Shown here: positions 1 through 13,600 of the stretch, piece by piece | Numbering within the stretch: the stretch's first letter is position 1 | Layout: each line of letters begins with the position of its first letter | NCBI RefSeq assembly: GCF_036370855.1 | Contig: NC_088110.1 | Span: 25,482,001 to 25,546,000, forward strand | Source of the DNA: Dromaius novaehollandiae | Lineage: Eukaryota; Chordata; Aves; Casuariiformes; Dromaiidae | DNA: 64,000 bases | Reading direction: 5' to 3' | The notes under the pieces: model-generated | The model's database searches: none | Seen by the model: only the letters and a program-made list of their open reading frames with translations | Told to the model about the DNA's origin: nothing | Position numbers and translations under genes: made by a program

Positions 1-2409
1 CTTTTGTGATAAAGGTCCAAATACAGAATTTATATCCTGTGAGGGGGAGGGCAGTGTTTAATACTAAGCAAGACTTGCATTTCTACCCTCTTTTTTTTTC
101 CCCTAAAGGAATCTGATTGATTAGTGATTTATTTATTTATTTATTCTTTCTTTCTGTAGCACAGAAACCTGTGCTAGATAACATTAGATACCAAGGAAGG
201 TGTAAAGCTGACTGACCAGAAGGAATTTGTAGATAGACTTTCTGGTATGTGCTTTTGTTAATGCTTAATTAACTGAAACACCACAAACTACAATATAAAC
301 CTTTGACAAATTAACATGAAGGTGAAAGTTTAGAGCATCTTTGCGTGCCCATTTTTGGGTTCTTAAATAACTTAATAGCAAAATAGAAAGCTTTTTTAAA
401 TGCTTCTGGGTAATCAGATTGCATGTTTTGGAAAATTGAATCAGTCAATTGTGAGGACAAATATAGAAAAGGATTTAAATCACTAGAGAAAATAAGTGGG
501 GCTTTCAAAACAACCCGTGTTTTAAAAACAGCTGTTCTGCTTGCCTGACTTTGGGGGGAAGAGAAGGGCTTAAAGCTGACAGATGGAGGTGCCTATGGTA
601 TCTTTAAAAGACTTTTTAAACTTTGAATGATTTTCTTTATGATGAACCTTTCTGTATTTAACTACCCTGCTACTGTTGCTGAATATATCCTCTCAGCGTT
701 CTTGTGAGCAAGACAGAATTGTTCAGATACTTTTACTGTTTGTTTGTTTGTTTGTTTGTTTTAACTAATACCAAGTTTGTTGATTTGGTGAAACCCTTGT
801 GATCCTCTGTGGTTGTTTGATCAGTGCTGGGACCAGTTTTGGCTCAACCTCTGCTATAGCTGTAGCCTCATGGGGGTGCAGTCTTCCACAGATAACACTG
901 TGCAGATATTAAAATATTCTCTCTGCAAAATGACACAGTGCTGCTAGGACTCTGTTACAGCTTACCCTTGGGACAATGTAGCTTTTTATCAGTATAACAC
1001 TTTAAATGAAGGGAAAAGGCTGGTGGGCAGTTCAGATGGGATAAGAGAAGTTAAATCGTGGAGGATCTTTTTACATTTCTTCAAGAAGTGAACAGATTTG
1101 TCTTTTTAATCAAAAATGTTGAATTAGGATGTGCTACTGTGAGCTGTAAGAGGAAGTGCATCCTTCCAGATTCCCATACTCCTGCTCAATTCCTATAGAA
1201 ACCTTGCAGGGAAAGGAAAAGCTGTAAAATTTTCCTACCAGTGTAAAGGCAGAAACATAATTTTGTGCTAGCCTGCCACGTTTCTGAAGGTTTCATGGTT
1301 GATGGGTGCTTTAAAGGAAACTGTGTGAATGACTACCTGTTCCTTAGCTTGACCTTCCCTTTCTTCTCACTCTGTTTCTTTTTCCCTATTATCTAAATAT
1401 ATAAAATTGTCACTAAGAAGCATATTCTCCAGTTTCTCTGAGGGCATAATTTCAGAAGAGTTTGAAACAGTCTAAGACAGGGCTGCCTTCCTTCCTCTCT
1501 CCCCATTTTACTTGCACTGACCTTGCCTGCCTGAGAACTGAACCAGCCAAAAATAATCATTTCCACCACCACCACCACCCCCCTTGCTTTCTGTAGGGTT
1601 AGAGGGGGGCTTTTTTGCTTCTAGCAGAGGATCACCACAGTGTTAGATGAGTACCAGATTGTGGACAAATCCCGTTTTTGTGCCAAAGTCCACAACAAAC
1701 AGTTTTCTGACTGCAGTCAGCAGCTGCAGCGCTGCACGTGCCCTGGACGGAGCACCAGTGCACCCTCCCTGCTGGTGGTCTGGACCACGGTGAGGAAAGC
1801 AAACCTCTGAAGAAGACGTACTGCCCAGTACAAGGGAAGTGTGGACGGGTGCTGAGAAACAAGAGGGAAGAACTGTGAAAGTGTTTGTTTCAGCAGATTG
1901 AAACTGAAGCACAGTTTCAGAAACCTGCAAAACAGTTTGCAGCTATTGTATTTTATTTGGGAATTGTTATTCTAAATACTTATAAATATTTTGTTTCAAA
2001 ACATGGAAGGATAGTAATCACTCTTTAGAATGTACCAGGACCTTGTTATTAGAATTTGATATTTCTCACTGGTTTATTAGCATGCTTTGTACTTTTCAGA
2101 TGCTTTCCTCTTTTCCAAGACATGAGTGGACACACAGACTTTACTGCTGAAATCATATGACACGCAAAAAACAAAAAAAACTTTTATGCACACTCTGTTC
2201 AGTTGTTCTTGAAAGCAGTTCTAGGTGTACGTGGCTCTGGGATTTGGTTAGTCATTTTTAAGAACTTCCCAGACCAAACTTTGTAAGAGAGGACAAGATC
2301 AAATGATCAATCATTGCTCTAGGCCTGAGGTGACAGATCTACTTCAGAAATATTGCTTTATTTACTCCGAGGAGTCTGATTCGAGTTTCTAATTTCTTTT
2401 TTCCATCAG
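1..2409. other. ADAT1 intron or upstream sequence, no confirmed exon
   Basis: AT-rich sequence upstream of the first recognisable ADAT1 exon, most likely intron because that exon starts in mid-gene with a good splice acceptor. The conserved deaminase-core exons of ADAT1 were looked for by eye and not found, so they should lie left of the window. The only GC-raised island is near 1626-1860: it has an acceptor-like stretch ending at 1625 and a donor-like GTGAGG at about 1790, but its translation matches ADAT1 only weakly. Short tandem TTTA and GTTT runs occur near 130 and 740. Confidence 0.5.
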
Positions 2410-5400
2410 ATCCAAGATCTGTAAAGTAGAACTCTTCCATACATTCCAAAAGCTGGTGAGAAGTATTTCTCAAGAGAATCTACCAGACACTCTCAGGTAA
2501 AGTTGTTGTCTCTATAGCTAGAAAAGTGAACTTATCTTCATGGATCCCAAATGTGCTGTGATGATACCAGAATCTTCTCATGAGTCTCACTTTTGATAAA
2601 CTCACTGTTAAAATTTGACACTTGAAGAATATGGCGTGTGCTTGATGGGTTAGGAAGAATCTTTTGGGGGTCTTTTTATTCACCTCCTTGGAGAAGTAGC
2701 TATGGCATCTCATGTATTGAGAGAGAGAGAGAAGGAGAGAAGAAATCGCAGGTGGTTTCTTAATTTGGAGTTAAGGTGAGAGTTTGGGGCAGCTGATCTA
2801 ATTTAAAGACTCACTTCTTTAGAAAAGGGTAAATTCTGCTCTTGGTCATGCAGCCTTGCCCCTCCCTTGCACTGCTTCTGGTGCACAGTAGGGCAGAGCA
2901 TAGTTTCATATGTACAGAAATAAATCTCTGACTTTGGCTTAGAGATTCCAAGTGATGTAGAAGGTGCCAAATCCATTGTTTTGGAAGTTGTTTTTTGTTT
3001 TAGTCGTATTTTCAGCTATAACTTTGCCAATTCTGGGATGTGATTAGACCAGATGTCAAGCTCATTTAATTGGTTGCAGTTGCTGATAGGTCCATACGGT
3101 CCCATCACTCCTCCTTTATATCAATAGTGCTTCTCCAACACCATGTTGCCAGTTCAACTAGCTAATATGGCAGAAAACAATTTCCTTGTCTTCTGTGATT
3201 TCTGCTGGATTAATGAGGTGAATTTGTTCACGGAAACTAAAACAAGTACTAGATAGAACCCATGCAAAAAGAAGTAGGAGCTGTATGTGTCCAGAAGCAG
3301 GGAAGAAAGGCCATCTCTGCCTTTCAGAGGCACCAAGCCATTAGATGAGATGAACTCAGCCATGTGCGCCTTGAGTCTTTAATCGTTAGATTTTGCTTTC
3401 TTCTGTGTTTTGTGGATTAAGGATTCCAGTTATTTTCTTCATGTGCGAAATGCCTCATAACTTCAAATGCAATGATGTCAACATAAGCCACGTTATTGTT
3501 GAAATAACTTCAACTGATGCTATATGCAGAAGTATACTTTCTCCTTAATTCTGTTTTAAATATAAAATTATTAGTCTCTTTAGGGTGGGAGTTGCTCCTC
3601 ACTTATTTAGCTACCATAATTTCCGCAAAGCATGAACTGGTGCATTGTTGGGTAGGTGACTCATTGTGCTAATCATGTGCTGCTTACATAAAGTCACTTT
3701 ACCTCAGGCCTTTTTCTAGATTCCAGCAGCTTTGTAATTTCCTTTGACTTTTTTGTCCTTTACCATTTTTTCTCTCTGTTTCTCCTGACAAAGTCCAGCT
3801 GATTCACAGATGTGGCATCGTTTTTAGGCTGTGCAAACTGTTTATACGGTAGAGGTGCTAGCTCACCAGTCAGCCTGTCCAGCTGCTTCCCTTTTGAAGC
3901 CTTCCTTCTTCCTACTCCTCAAATAAAAAGCAAAACAGCAAGTCTCTTTGTTTTGCTGTTTCCTTCTTCCCTTTCCCTTTCTACACAGTATTCTGATAAC
4001 ATGTTTTCTTCCTTTCATGTAGTCTGACTTTGAGTGGACTTCAGATAAGAGCTTCCACACTCTCATGTTGTTTCTTCTAAACTCTTATCCGTTTTTTTTC
4101 GTTTCTTTTCATACAAAGGTATCTTGATATCTCCTCCTACAAATGGTTGGCTTCAGTGCTCTGCTGTCAGCCCGTTTCCTCTTCCCTCTTTACCTCTAAG
4201 CCCCTACCCTGCCTTTTCTGGTCCACTTTTTGGTCTGTTGTTTCCAGTCCTTTCTGCTCCATCAAGGTAATCTTATTCCATAGTCCATTTCAGTTTGCTA
4301 TATATGAAAGGCAAGGATCACTCTTTACTTAGCCTTTCCCTCATCTACCCTTGAGCACTGTCAGACATAAAGCTCTAACTGGCCCCACTAGCCTGTGTGG
4401 AACTAGTATAGCGATTATGATGTTCTTCTGTTTTCTTCTTTCTTTTGTGTCATCTTGCTTCTCCTGCTTTCTGTGCCTTCCTTTCCTCTTTCACCTCTTT
4501 CTGGGGGATCAGTGCAGACGCTGTTAAATTGGAACAGGTTGAGAGTCCATTGGGGCAGAACTTTGATGCTGGCTTTCCGAAGAGGCAAATTTGGGAATTC
4601 GTGATGGTGTAGCTTATCTAAGGGGCTAAGCGTAACATTTAATGGTTGCATTTTTCAGGGCTTGGTTTATTAGCTCTCAACTAAGGCAGGAAGAAGGAGG
4701 AGATTTTTGGTTGGCTTAATTTACTACTTCACCAAGAACTAGATAGCATTCTGTTGTGCTGTCCCACTTTCTTTCTTCTATTCTGATAATCTTTAAGATA
4801 TCCATCCATCTCTTGTGCCTTACTTAAATCCTGGATTGTCTCCCTAGCTAGATTATCTGAAATGTTGCCAGTTATTCTATTATTTATATATTATTCTATT
4901 ATTTTTATATATATATAATTTTTTAATATATATATAATATAAAATACACACGTATGTACATACATACGTAACTTCTTACCTACTCCTTCTCTTATGTTGT
5001 TTAGTGTTAGTATTTTGAAATTATTGGTACATAAATCCATCCTTTTCTGCTACTGCAGCCAGTTTGCCACCTTATTCAGATCTGTTTACTGTCTGCCTCT
5101 CATTTTCTGCATCAGTTTCATGTTTTCTGTGCTCACTGTCAAAGGAATGATGGCAAACTTTTGACCTGTGTCAAGGGCTAGTGTTATGCCATTGCTAGTC
5201 TGAATTGTTACATAAAACCCCCTGTAGTATTAATGTTCTTTGCAGAATGCTTAGTGGAAATAACGGCAAAGAAGTTTTTTTGCTGCTTTGGGTATTTTAC
5301 CTGCTGGTAGAGCCATGCCTTGTCCATTACATGAGGAAATAAAAGCCTTCTTTTGTCATATAGTGGCATCTACTCGATAGAGTCAGCTGGCATTGCTTTT

Positions 5401-8400
5401 TATGCGAGGTTTGGCTGGCTGCCCATCCCTCTGTGTGAGTATAAATGAGACTTTGTAATGTAAACCTGGCCTGAGTTTCTTGCCAGGCTTGTTACATGGA
5501 TGGCTGATCCTCTTCTCTTTTCTCTTAAATTGTAGTCAGGAGCCATTGCAATGAAGATTGTGCTTTCCTCCTTCCCATTCAGTCTGCTTTATCGGTGATT
5601 CCAGTTCCAGCAACACCTAATGGAAGGGGATCGGCTGTTGTACAGAGGGGCATGTGGCCCTGTGTTGCCAAGAGATAGGCAATTAAGAGCACAAGGGCTT
5701 TTAAATTACTTTAAGGTTTAAATATCTAGACTAAAGCATAGAGCCTTCTCTTGGTTTTCTTGTTTAAGAATTTGCCTGGGTTCATTTGTAAAAACAAAAG
5801 GTTTTCTCCAGGTGACAGCTAGATATTTCCTGCTGGAGCAATTGCGGATGATTGTGCGGAAATGGCTGCCTGGTGAGAGTACCTCTGTGGGATGGTCAAA
5901 TTGAGGACCATCATGGGAAGCTTTTACTGCTAGAGAAAGAACTGCTTCAGAGAAATAAAAACATTTGTTTGTGGCCTCACTTATTAGTGTTTTGGAAATG
6001 TTGCAGGTAACCGGGCTGATGTAGTTTAGCTGGATGTGTTTATAAACTATCAGTGAAACAGCTTTATCTGCCCCATAAGCATCATCCAGTAATTCTTGCA
6101 CAGCATCTATTACTCCCACTTGAGTTAGAGTGTATCTCTTAGATGTTGAACCTTGATGCAAGGGCTTCAACTGATAGAAGATATACCATGACCTTATGTA
6201 AATTCTTGCAATAATCAATCCTCCATATTCTTAAAAATATGCCCCTTCTTTCCAATCTGAATGTTTTAGCTTCATCTTCTGGCCTCTTGTTATGAACTTG
6301 CCTAGCCTTTTCTGCTAGATTAGAGAGTCTGTAGCTTACATGAAGTGATTTGTTGAGAACATGTATAGAATTATGGTGGTTTAACTTAAACAGGATTTCT
6401 CTTTTCTCTTTCACTGGACAAAAGCGTCTGACTTCTGGCTTATAAATTCTCCCTAAAATAAGGTGCTTTTGTACTTTAAGGGTGCTGTGTGCTGTACAGA
6501 TCGTGCAATAAACTGTCTTGAAAGGGCTGCAACTTCATTTTTACTACTGTGATGAACAAAAAAAATTGGCAATTAACAATTTTTTTATAAATCTTACTGT
6601 AATTTTCTAATCCCTTTTAAATTTTTGTTCTTTTTTGAAGTTTGTACACTAAACAATTTCTGAGATTTTACTACTGCAGAGATTTTTAAGGCCTGAGGGA
6701 CAACTGGATCCTCTGATCTAACTAAGAAAGTCTTTTCTTTTCTGCAAGTCTTAGATCCTTGTTAGGCCTTTGCCAAATTGAAGAGTCTTTTATTAAGTAG
6801 TATTTTCTGCTCCATGAAGATAATAGTACGTCATAATCATTTCAAGACTTGATCCTTTTTAATGACTCTGAGCTTCTACATCATCTCCTCTGTGACTCAT
6901 TTTTCCACATCTCAGATGGCATTTTCCTGAAACCCCAAAGCTTGTTTCCCAATTTTTCAGTAACATTTTGAAAGCTTGGACTCCAAAGCTAGACACAACA
7001 ATGCAGTAGTAGTCTCCCAAATGTGGTGTAAAGAGGTGCTTTCAGTTCTTCGCTTTCTATACCCACTCTTCCCTTGAATGGCATGACAGGGTTGTAGTAA
7101 CCATTCAAGAACAGTAAATTAGCTGCTCACGCTCAACGGTACTGCCATGACTTCAGGTTTTGTTCCATTGCGCATAACCTTACGTTACTGTTAAAATGCA
7201 GGCGCTGCAGACAAAGTTTGCAAGTGACACCGGTTGTTAAGAAGATAAAGAACAAGTTACGATCTGAGTTAACTCAATGAGTGAGTTCCACTCAAATAGG
7301 ATGAGTTTTATTTGAAGCATTGATGAAGATACTAGTAGAATCAGCCCGAGTATGGTTTCCTGGCCTCTATCATTAGGGATTTGCTGCTGATTTTTATATA
7401 TCGATGATCTGTGAGCTTTTGTCCTCTTACATGTGATTCATTAATTTTTGTATAAGACTAATTTTTGCTCAAATGCCTTGTGATTCCGTCAACATTTTTT
7501 TGTGTGCAGTATGTCTGTAATCTCAAATGTGCGTAACGGGTTGAACATAAATGAATATGGGATTAAAAGTATGGTCTGTCTGTTGCGCGGAAGAAAGTGT
7601 GGAATCAGCATGCAGCAGTGCATTGCTTTTCTGCACAGGCTGCCGTGTTTGTGGAAAGAATCATTTCTTTTCTATCCTGCACGTGGCTGAACACATGAAT
7701 CTTCAAGTGTAATGGTGATTTGTATAATGCTTTTATCCATGAATGGTGATACCTTTAAGAACGGAATTTTTCATCTCTGCATCGCCTCTTGTGGCTCTGG
7801 CACACAACTATCAGAACCACCCCTCTCACACAGTAGGGTAAGGGCAAGGCAGAAATAGTGAAGGGAGACGTAAAAGGAATGTAGACAGGCAGACCTAGAT
7901 AGGCTGGAGACCTTAGGATTGCACTGGACTTTGCCTGGAGCAGCAGACAAGTGTTCGCTTCTGGCAAAAAAAAAAAAAAAAAAAAAAAAATCATTGCAGA
8001 TGCTGAGAGACTTAATAGCGCAACCAAAGCTGAGATGTAGTCGAGTCACGTGAGGTTTTTAGGCAGATGTAATGTACTTTGAATTCGAAAGCATTTTTCT
8101 TATGTTTGTATTGAAAACTTCTCTGAAGCCTAAGGCAGACGTTGATCATGAATTAAATAAATCTGTTTGATTTTTTGGCAGTTCTGCAAAGAAGTTTTTT
8201 AAAAGGCTGCAGTCACATGTGCTCTTGTAGCTGCTGCTGAGTTGTCCATCCTGGTTTCCTGCTAGAAATGTGTTCCTCCACTGTTTGCTGTAGCAGTTCC
8301 CTAACTGAGGTCTGTCAGAATAAACTAGGTTAGAGAGATCCCGTATGTTTTTTAGTTAAATTGGGTCAGACTGCCGGATATGAATTGAAGAGCTATTGCT

Positions 8401-10645
8401 TTGCCAACAGATTCAGGAAAAAGAGCAACGTTTAGCAAGGATGAAATGAAGAGCAGTTAGAGATCAGAGTCTTTCTGTTGGTTCAGTGGCAGAGAGAACA
8501 TATGTATATGCCTGTGTCCACAGCAGATCCAAAGAAGAATATTCCGGTAGCAAAACAGCTGCTTCACCTTTAACAAGATTGAGCCAGTCTAAAATTTTGA
8601 GCTTTGACTGTCTCCCATGTGACCTAATAAATAAAATTAGCTATTTTTTTGAAGATGTTAGCAGCATCTGATATTAGCTATTCTATGATAAAGAACAAAT
8701 ATGAATCATTAGATGCACTTACAGCGAAGAAGGGCGGAGTCAAAGTCTTGAATAAATTTGTCGGAAGTGCCTCAAGTGCAAGAAGGGTGCTAGCACAAGA
8801 GAGTTTCTTCCCAAAGGATAAATGCATCATTGTCCATGACTGTAATCGTGCTTCTTGTTCCACGGGGAACACTCTTGAGGTGGGGAGAAGGAGTTGATGG
8901 TTTGTACTGTGTCTTGGAGGTACATCTAGGAATACCTGGGAGAGGAAGAGCTTGCCTGTGTTACAGAGATTTGAGGGAGCTGGTTGGGTCCATAACCCTT
9001 CTTGGAACTGTGCTGTTTCCTGAATGTTGCATAGGCAGACATTTGTTGGTCTTCTGCCTCTTCAGGGATGCTTCTAAACCATGATCCACCATTGATAATG
9101 TGATTATGTGTGGAGGAGAGCTGCAGTGGGCCCTTCCATGGAACTTTTCTGAGCAGTGGTTAGTTTCAGAGTTCAATTAATGTGAAAGAATGATAAAGAA
9201 AGCAAAATGGATTAGCTGTGACAACAGGACTGGCAGGTTTGTAAGAAGAGTATATACATCTCCATGTACTGCAATGGCATGGTTCTTTCCTCCTGCACTT
9301 TCTGAGGCTAAGGTCTGCAGGACAGATAACATCGCACGGCTTGCTATGCAAGTCACAGTGTTCTAGGAATACATTTATAATGCAATGTGAAATGTATGAA
9401 ATACAGCTTGTGATGGTCCGCTATGTCTAAGCATTGGCCTTCTCAGCATCTGGACTTTGCATTTTCTTTCTGAAATTCTTGTGGTGGTTTTGCTTGTTTG
9501 GGGGGTGGGGGAGCTGGGGGGCAAGCTGGGGGGCAGGGCTGCCTTTAGGCATGAAAGTCTGCTGTGTAACTGTGCAGTGGCTCTCAGACTCTTTAGATTA
9601 GGGCCCCCCACATAGTTGGGCTCTTCCTCTTTCTTGTTTTTGACTCATGTTCATCTGTTCCTATTGGGTCAAACATATAAATGCTACATGTCTCATGGCT
9701 GATAGAGACTGACTGGAAGAGGGAGGAGAAGGAGGCTGGGAAAGGACAGCAAGGAAAGGAACTGAAGTCTTGATAATTCTTTTGGTGTTCCTTGAGCTAT
9801 CTCTCTCTCGTGTTTCAGTGATAATTTTGACTTGAATTTCCCTATTTTGAAAAAGTGGTATAATGCACTCAGCAGATTGGCCAACAGTTCCGCTGAGATT
9901 GTGGGGAGCAGGTGCTGCATAAAGGAGGAGAGCAGAGCACGAGAACTGCTGTCTCTCCCTCATGCTTTAGGGAGAAGATGAAAATATTTTATCCTTGCCC
10001 CCTGTTTCTTTCTGTCGCATTTCCCATTTATTTTGTGTTGGAAAAGAAAAACTGTCCTCTTCCTCGCTGGCCCCTCCCTTTCTGTCTAACAGTCAAATCC
10101 ATTCTAGCAAAATACTTCCACCCAGTTCAAAGCACCCCTATCTAGCCACCTCTTCTGCTTTGCTTCTACGTTTTTTGCTATGGTCGAAGTGTTCTGTAAC
10201 CTGTTGTCACAAAGTTGCACGCTGTCGCTTCTATTGCTGAGAAGTGTGTACGAAGCATGGCAGAAGAGTTGTGTTTTATTTCCCTCTTTCATAGAGACTG
10301 TTGACAATGTTAAGAAACACTAGTTCCTTCAGGGTCTGGACCTCTCCAGTTTCCTTAGTGCAGGAGGGTTTTACTCAGTAGCACGGAAGACCTTGTGGAA
10401 CATCATGCATGCATCAGCATTATTAAATGTGTTTGGCTTTTTTTTTCATTTTGTGACGTTTACATCCAGTAGGATAATAGAAATTTGTTCATTGTTGTGT
10501 ATTTTGTGTCAGGATGAAGACTCTAGAAACCTATTGCGACTACAAGGAAGCTGCATTAAATTATCAAGAAGCCTGGGAAGTGCTGCGTAGCCAAGCCTTG
10601 CAGGGTTGGGTCAAGAATGCCAAGGAATACCTGCACTTCACGTGA
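2410..10645 (+). CDS. ADAT1: ADAT1, tRNA-specific adenosine deaminase 1 (3' part, last two coding exons)
   Basis: Coding exons join(2410..2496,10513..10645); the gene runs in from the left. ADAT1 deaminates adenosine 37 of eukaryotic tRNA-Ala to inosine. The first exon follows TTTTTTCCATCAG and encodes KVELFHTFQKLV and PDTLR; the second follows TGTGTCAG and encodes LETYCDYKEAALNYQEAWEV, then QGWVKNAKEYLHFT and a TGA stop at 10643-10645. Both match the known ADAT1 C terminus (human KVELFRSFQKLL, YKEAASSYQEAW). The AG/G junction makes one arginine codon, so phase agrees across the 8.0-kb intron. The catalytic residues (HAE and the zinc cysteines) are upstream of the window and cannot be checked. 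It is tail-to-tail with GABARAPL2, as in human. Confidence 0.9.
6690..7200 (-). repeat. Old CR1-like LINE fragment (3' region)
   Basis: The plus strand reads like degraded antisense CR1 text: a stretch near 6998-7045 (ACACAACAATGCAGTAGTAGTC, then CCCAAATGTGGTGTAAAGAGG) parallels the CR1 phrase with 'gtggtctc..cagtgctgagtagagg', followed by TTCTTCGC and CACTCTTCCCTTGAATG. Similarity is by memory of the consensus and the copy is very diverged. The family assignment is tentative. Confidence 0.35.
7966..7990 (+). repeat. Poly(A) run, 25 A
   Basis: Uninterrupted A25 in the ADAT1 intron. No retroposed body is evident to its left, so it is called a simple repeat. Confidence 0.9.
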
Positions 10646-13600
10646 AAATATATGTGGCTGGATAAATCCAGCAGTAAGCCCTGGTGTGCAGCAGATACCT
10701 CTGCAGTTCAAGAGCCAGGAAAAGATGTGCTCTAGTTTCTCTGCCTTACGGAGATAGGAGTGAAAAGGAGAGCAGTTTAAAACAGCCCTTATTTTGGTTG
10801 AGTTGAAGCCCCGTTTTTTGTGAGATCTAAGAAAGAATCATTGCAGACTTAAAATTCTGAACTGCACAAAGCAATGTGTCACCAGTAGAAAGGAAGGAGT
10901 GGTGTGCTGTCCTCTCTTATCTGAGAATATGGTCTGTCACCTATAGTTCACTGGAATGGGAGTAATGTCAGCTGAAATTGCTGTGGAAGAAAGTCTGTCA
11001 CCGCAAAACTCTAGTGCTGTTTTTTCTCCCCCTCTTCATAACTTTATGGTTGGTTTTGTGTTGCTCGGACAACCCTAATGTATAGTAAGTTGTACTTCTA
11101 TAACTCTTGGCTCTCTGGTGCCTGGAAAAATGTTCTGTTCCTCCTAGTCCCATTGCCCCAACTGGAAATATTGGTTCTGTTCAGAGATATTTTTTCTTTT
11201 TCATGTAAATGTTTATTTCTAAAAGTAGCCAACGAGAAGCAAGATAGTGATGGGAAGAAGACTGTGTCAAACAATACAGCTTATAGCACGCGCGGCATCT
11301 TTCTTCTTTTCAGGACTTTGCCAGATACCCCTTTAACTGCTGTTGCTTCTGTGGATGTGAAAGAAACCTCCTGAATTATTTGGTTCAGTCCTATAAAATT
11401 GCAGGCAAATGTTTACCTACTTTTCAGTGTTTCAAGTATGAGTTTTTCCCAGTGATAAATGGTTAATGAAAAGCAGAGATGTCTTAGCCATTTACCTCAC
11501 TGTTTCCTGGCAAGTGTTCATTAATAGCCTGGCAAAGGTGGAGATGCTTTGGGGGGACTGGAAATAGTCTTTGGCGATCTTTGCCTTTATGCTTTATTGC
11601 AAAATAACATCTGCATGGCAAAACAGTCCAGAACTGCTAGCTGTTGGGAAGCAGCGTGTGATCCTCCTTACGCTTCCCATGCCAATTACTGCCTTCCGAG
11701 AGCAATTTCAGGACCATATAGTTGCTAGTGAGTACGTTCCCTTTTTGTACTTGTGCTACTGTAACGCAGTATTCACAAAATACTTGGGCAAAGCAATGGG
11801 AGGATGAAAGAAGTGATAACTTGGAATTTAAGAATTCTTTAGTAATCTGAGTTTTCTGTTCTTTGCTATTTTACTGCTGTTTTGGTTTTGAAAACTGGGC
11901 ATGGCAGTTCTCATAACAACCTTTACAGTGCATATACTGAGCTGCGTATGGGACTGGACAGGTGGTAGGAGATATCAGATTGCAGTCTGAGAATTGGTTA
12001 CCACAAATCCTTTTGCTTCACACTTGGGTTGACTTTTCAAATAAGAGGAGATAAGGTTGAAGGAATAACAAAGAACTTCAATTCTCTGTGTGTAAGCCTA
12101 TCCACTCAAATCCAGCATTGACATCCAGAAAGGCGAGTTAACTTGGGGAAGGAACAGACATTCCATGTCTGTGTATGTGGAAGGCAGGGGAATATGGAGA
12201 ATGGTGACTTGCCTGAGTCATCATAAGCTGGAAGTCAAGCCAGATGCCATTGCAGATGGGTTACTAGGTGAACTGCAGAAAAGCAACTGACAGAAATGGT
12301 AGCAGTTTTCAGAACTGAAGAAATAGTTCTCCAAGGGCAGAGTCTTGTTGTAGCATAGTTATAGAGCTAACCAGTAAATTTCCAGGCTCCTGAAATCTTG
12401 CAGAAACCATACCTGTTAGTTTCCCTCTGTTAATCATCAACAAGGTCTGTAGTGAACTTGCAGACCAGACTGAATTGTTCCCATTTCCTATCCAGCTGCA
12501 ATATTAAAATGGGTTACTACATAAGGCTAGTTGTTCTGTAGTCTTGGCATCAGACTAGTTTTCAGATGAGCGGTTAGATGATGTTAATTCTTTTAACTCT
12601 TTCCTAACATTTGAACCTGGCTATTAAGAGGAATCGTTCTTGGTAAGATTTTCCAGTGCATTTGTAAAATACTTGTTAACTGTAGACTGCTGCTTTCTGC
12701 TACTTGTCAGATTTAAAAGCAGCTTTAGAGGTGCTAAATGCTAATACTAAGCTCACTCGTCGGGTGGAGTTGAGGGCATGTTTGAGCCTAGAGTCAGTCA
12801 CTAAATACACAAAGAGAGGGAAGGAGTTAAAGCAGCATTTGAAAGACTCATTCACTAAGCTTGCAGGATCTTACTTGATGGCATTTCCGAGATTGAAAAT
12901 AGCAGTGTTTAAATGCTACATCTGATTAATTCCAAAGTGTCAGGAAATGCTGTAGCCAGTACTGAGAAACAGCTCTGAAAATCAGAACAGAAAAATTCAG
13001 AGGTAACCTCTGCTTTTAGAAGAGGTAGCAAACTAAACTTCTGTCGTTGTCTGTAGATCTTAGGAAGAATTGCTCCTGGAAGGCAGCACTTGATGTGTTC
13101 CAAGCTCGTATGGCTTTGCTTTTCCATCCTGCAATAACTCACGTACTGAAAAGCAGAGATGGATAAGGTGTGGGGAGGACATTAGAATGCAGAGACCCTG
13201 CCACAGGAGAGCAGGTTGGGGAGTGCAGTGCCCACAGTTTATGGTTCATGGGGACAACCAAATAGCTGTCACTGGGAACAGCAAAACAGATGAGGACACA
13301 AGGATTCCCCAGGCATGTGTGAATTGCTCTATAGAGTGTATTTGTGTTACCCAGCTAGGTCTTTGACTTTCCCAAACTAGTATGGGCACCAATGGTCCCT
13401 ATTTGCCAGAACAAAGAAAACTAATCCTTTATTTGAATGGGATGCCTTGAACAGCCTCACTGCCAGAGAAACCGTTCCATTCTCAATCATAGTAAGAAGG
13501 CAGGGCAGACAGACTTCTTGTCTTTAAGGAAGTCAGAACCGGAGCATAGGAAAAAACAGTTTTGTCCAGGTCCAGAAGCAAATGATCAACGGTTTGAGTT

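Larger units (their letters stand above)
2497..10512 (+). other. Last intron of ADAT1 (8.0 kb)
   Basis: GTAAAG donor at 2497 and TGTGTCAG acceptor at 10512. AT-rich, with a CR1-like remnant around 6690-7200, an A25 run at 7966-7990 and an AT-rich stretch near 4870-4950. Open frames here (for example 166 codons on the minus strand at 5718-6218) lack a recognisable domain and I treat them as chance. Confidence 0.7.

Noticed and set aside
5718-6414. 166- and 91-codon minus-strand frames in the ADAT1 intron
   Set aside because: No recognisable domain, biased AT-rich composition, overlapping frames, and no splice or promoter context.
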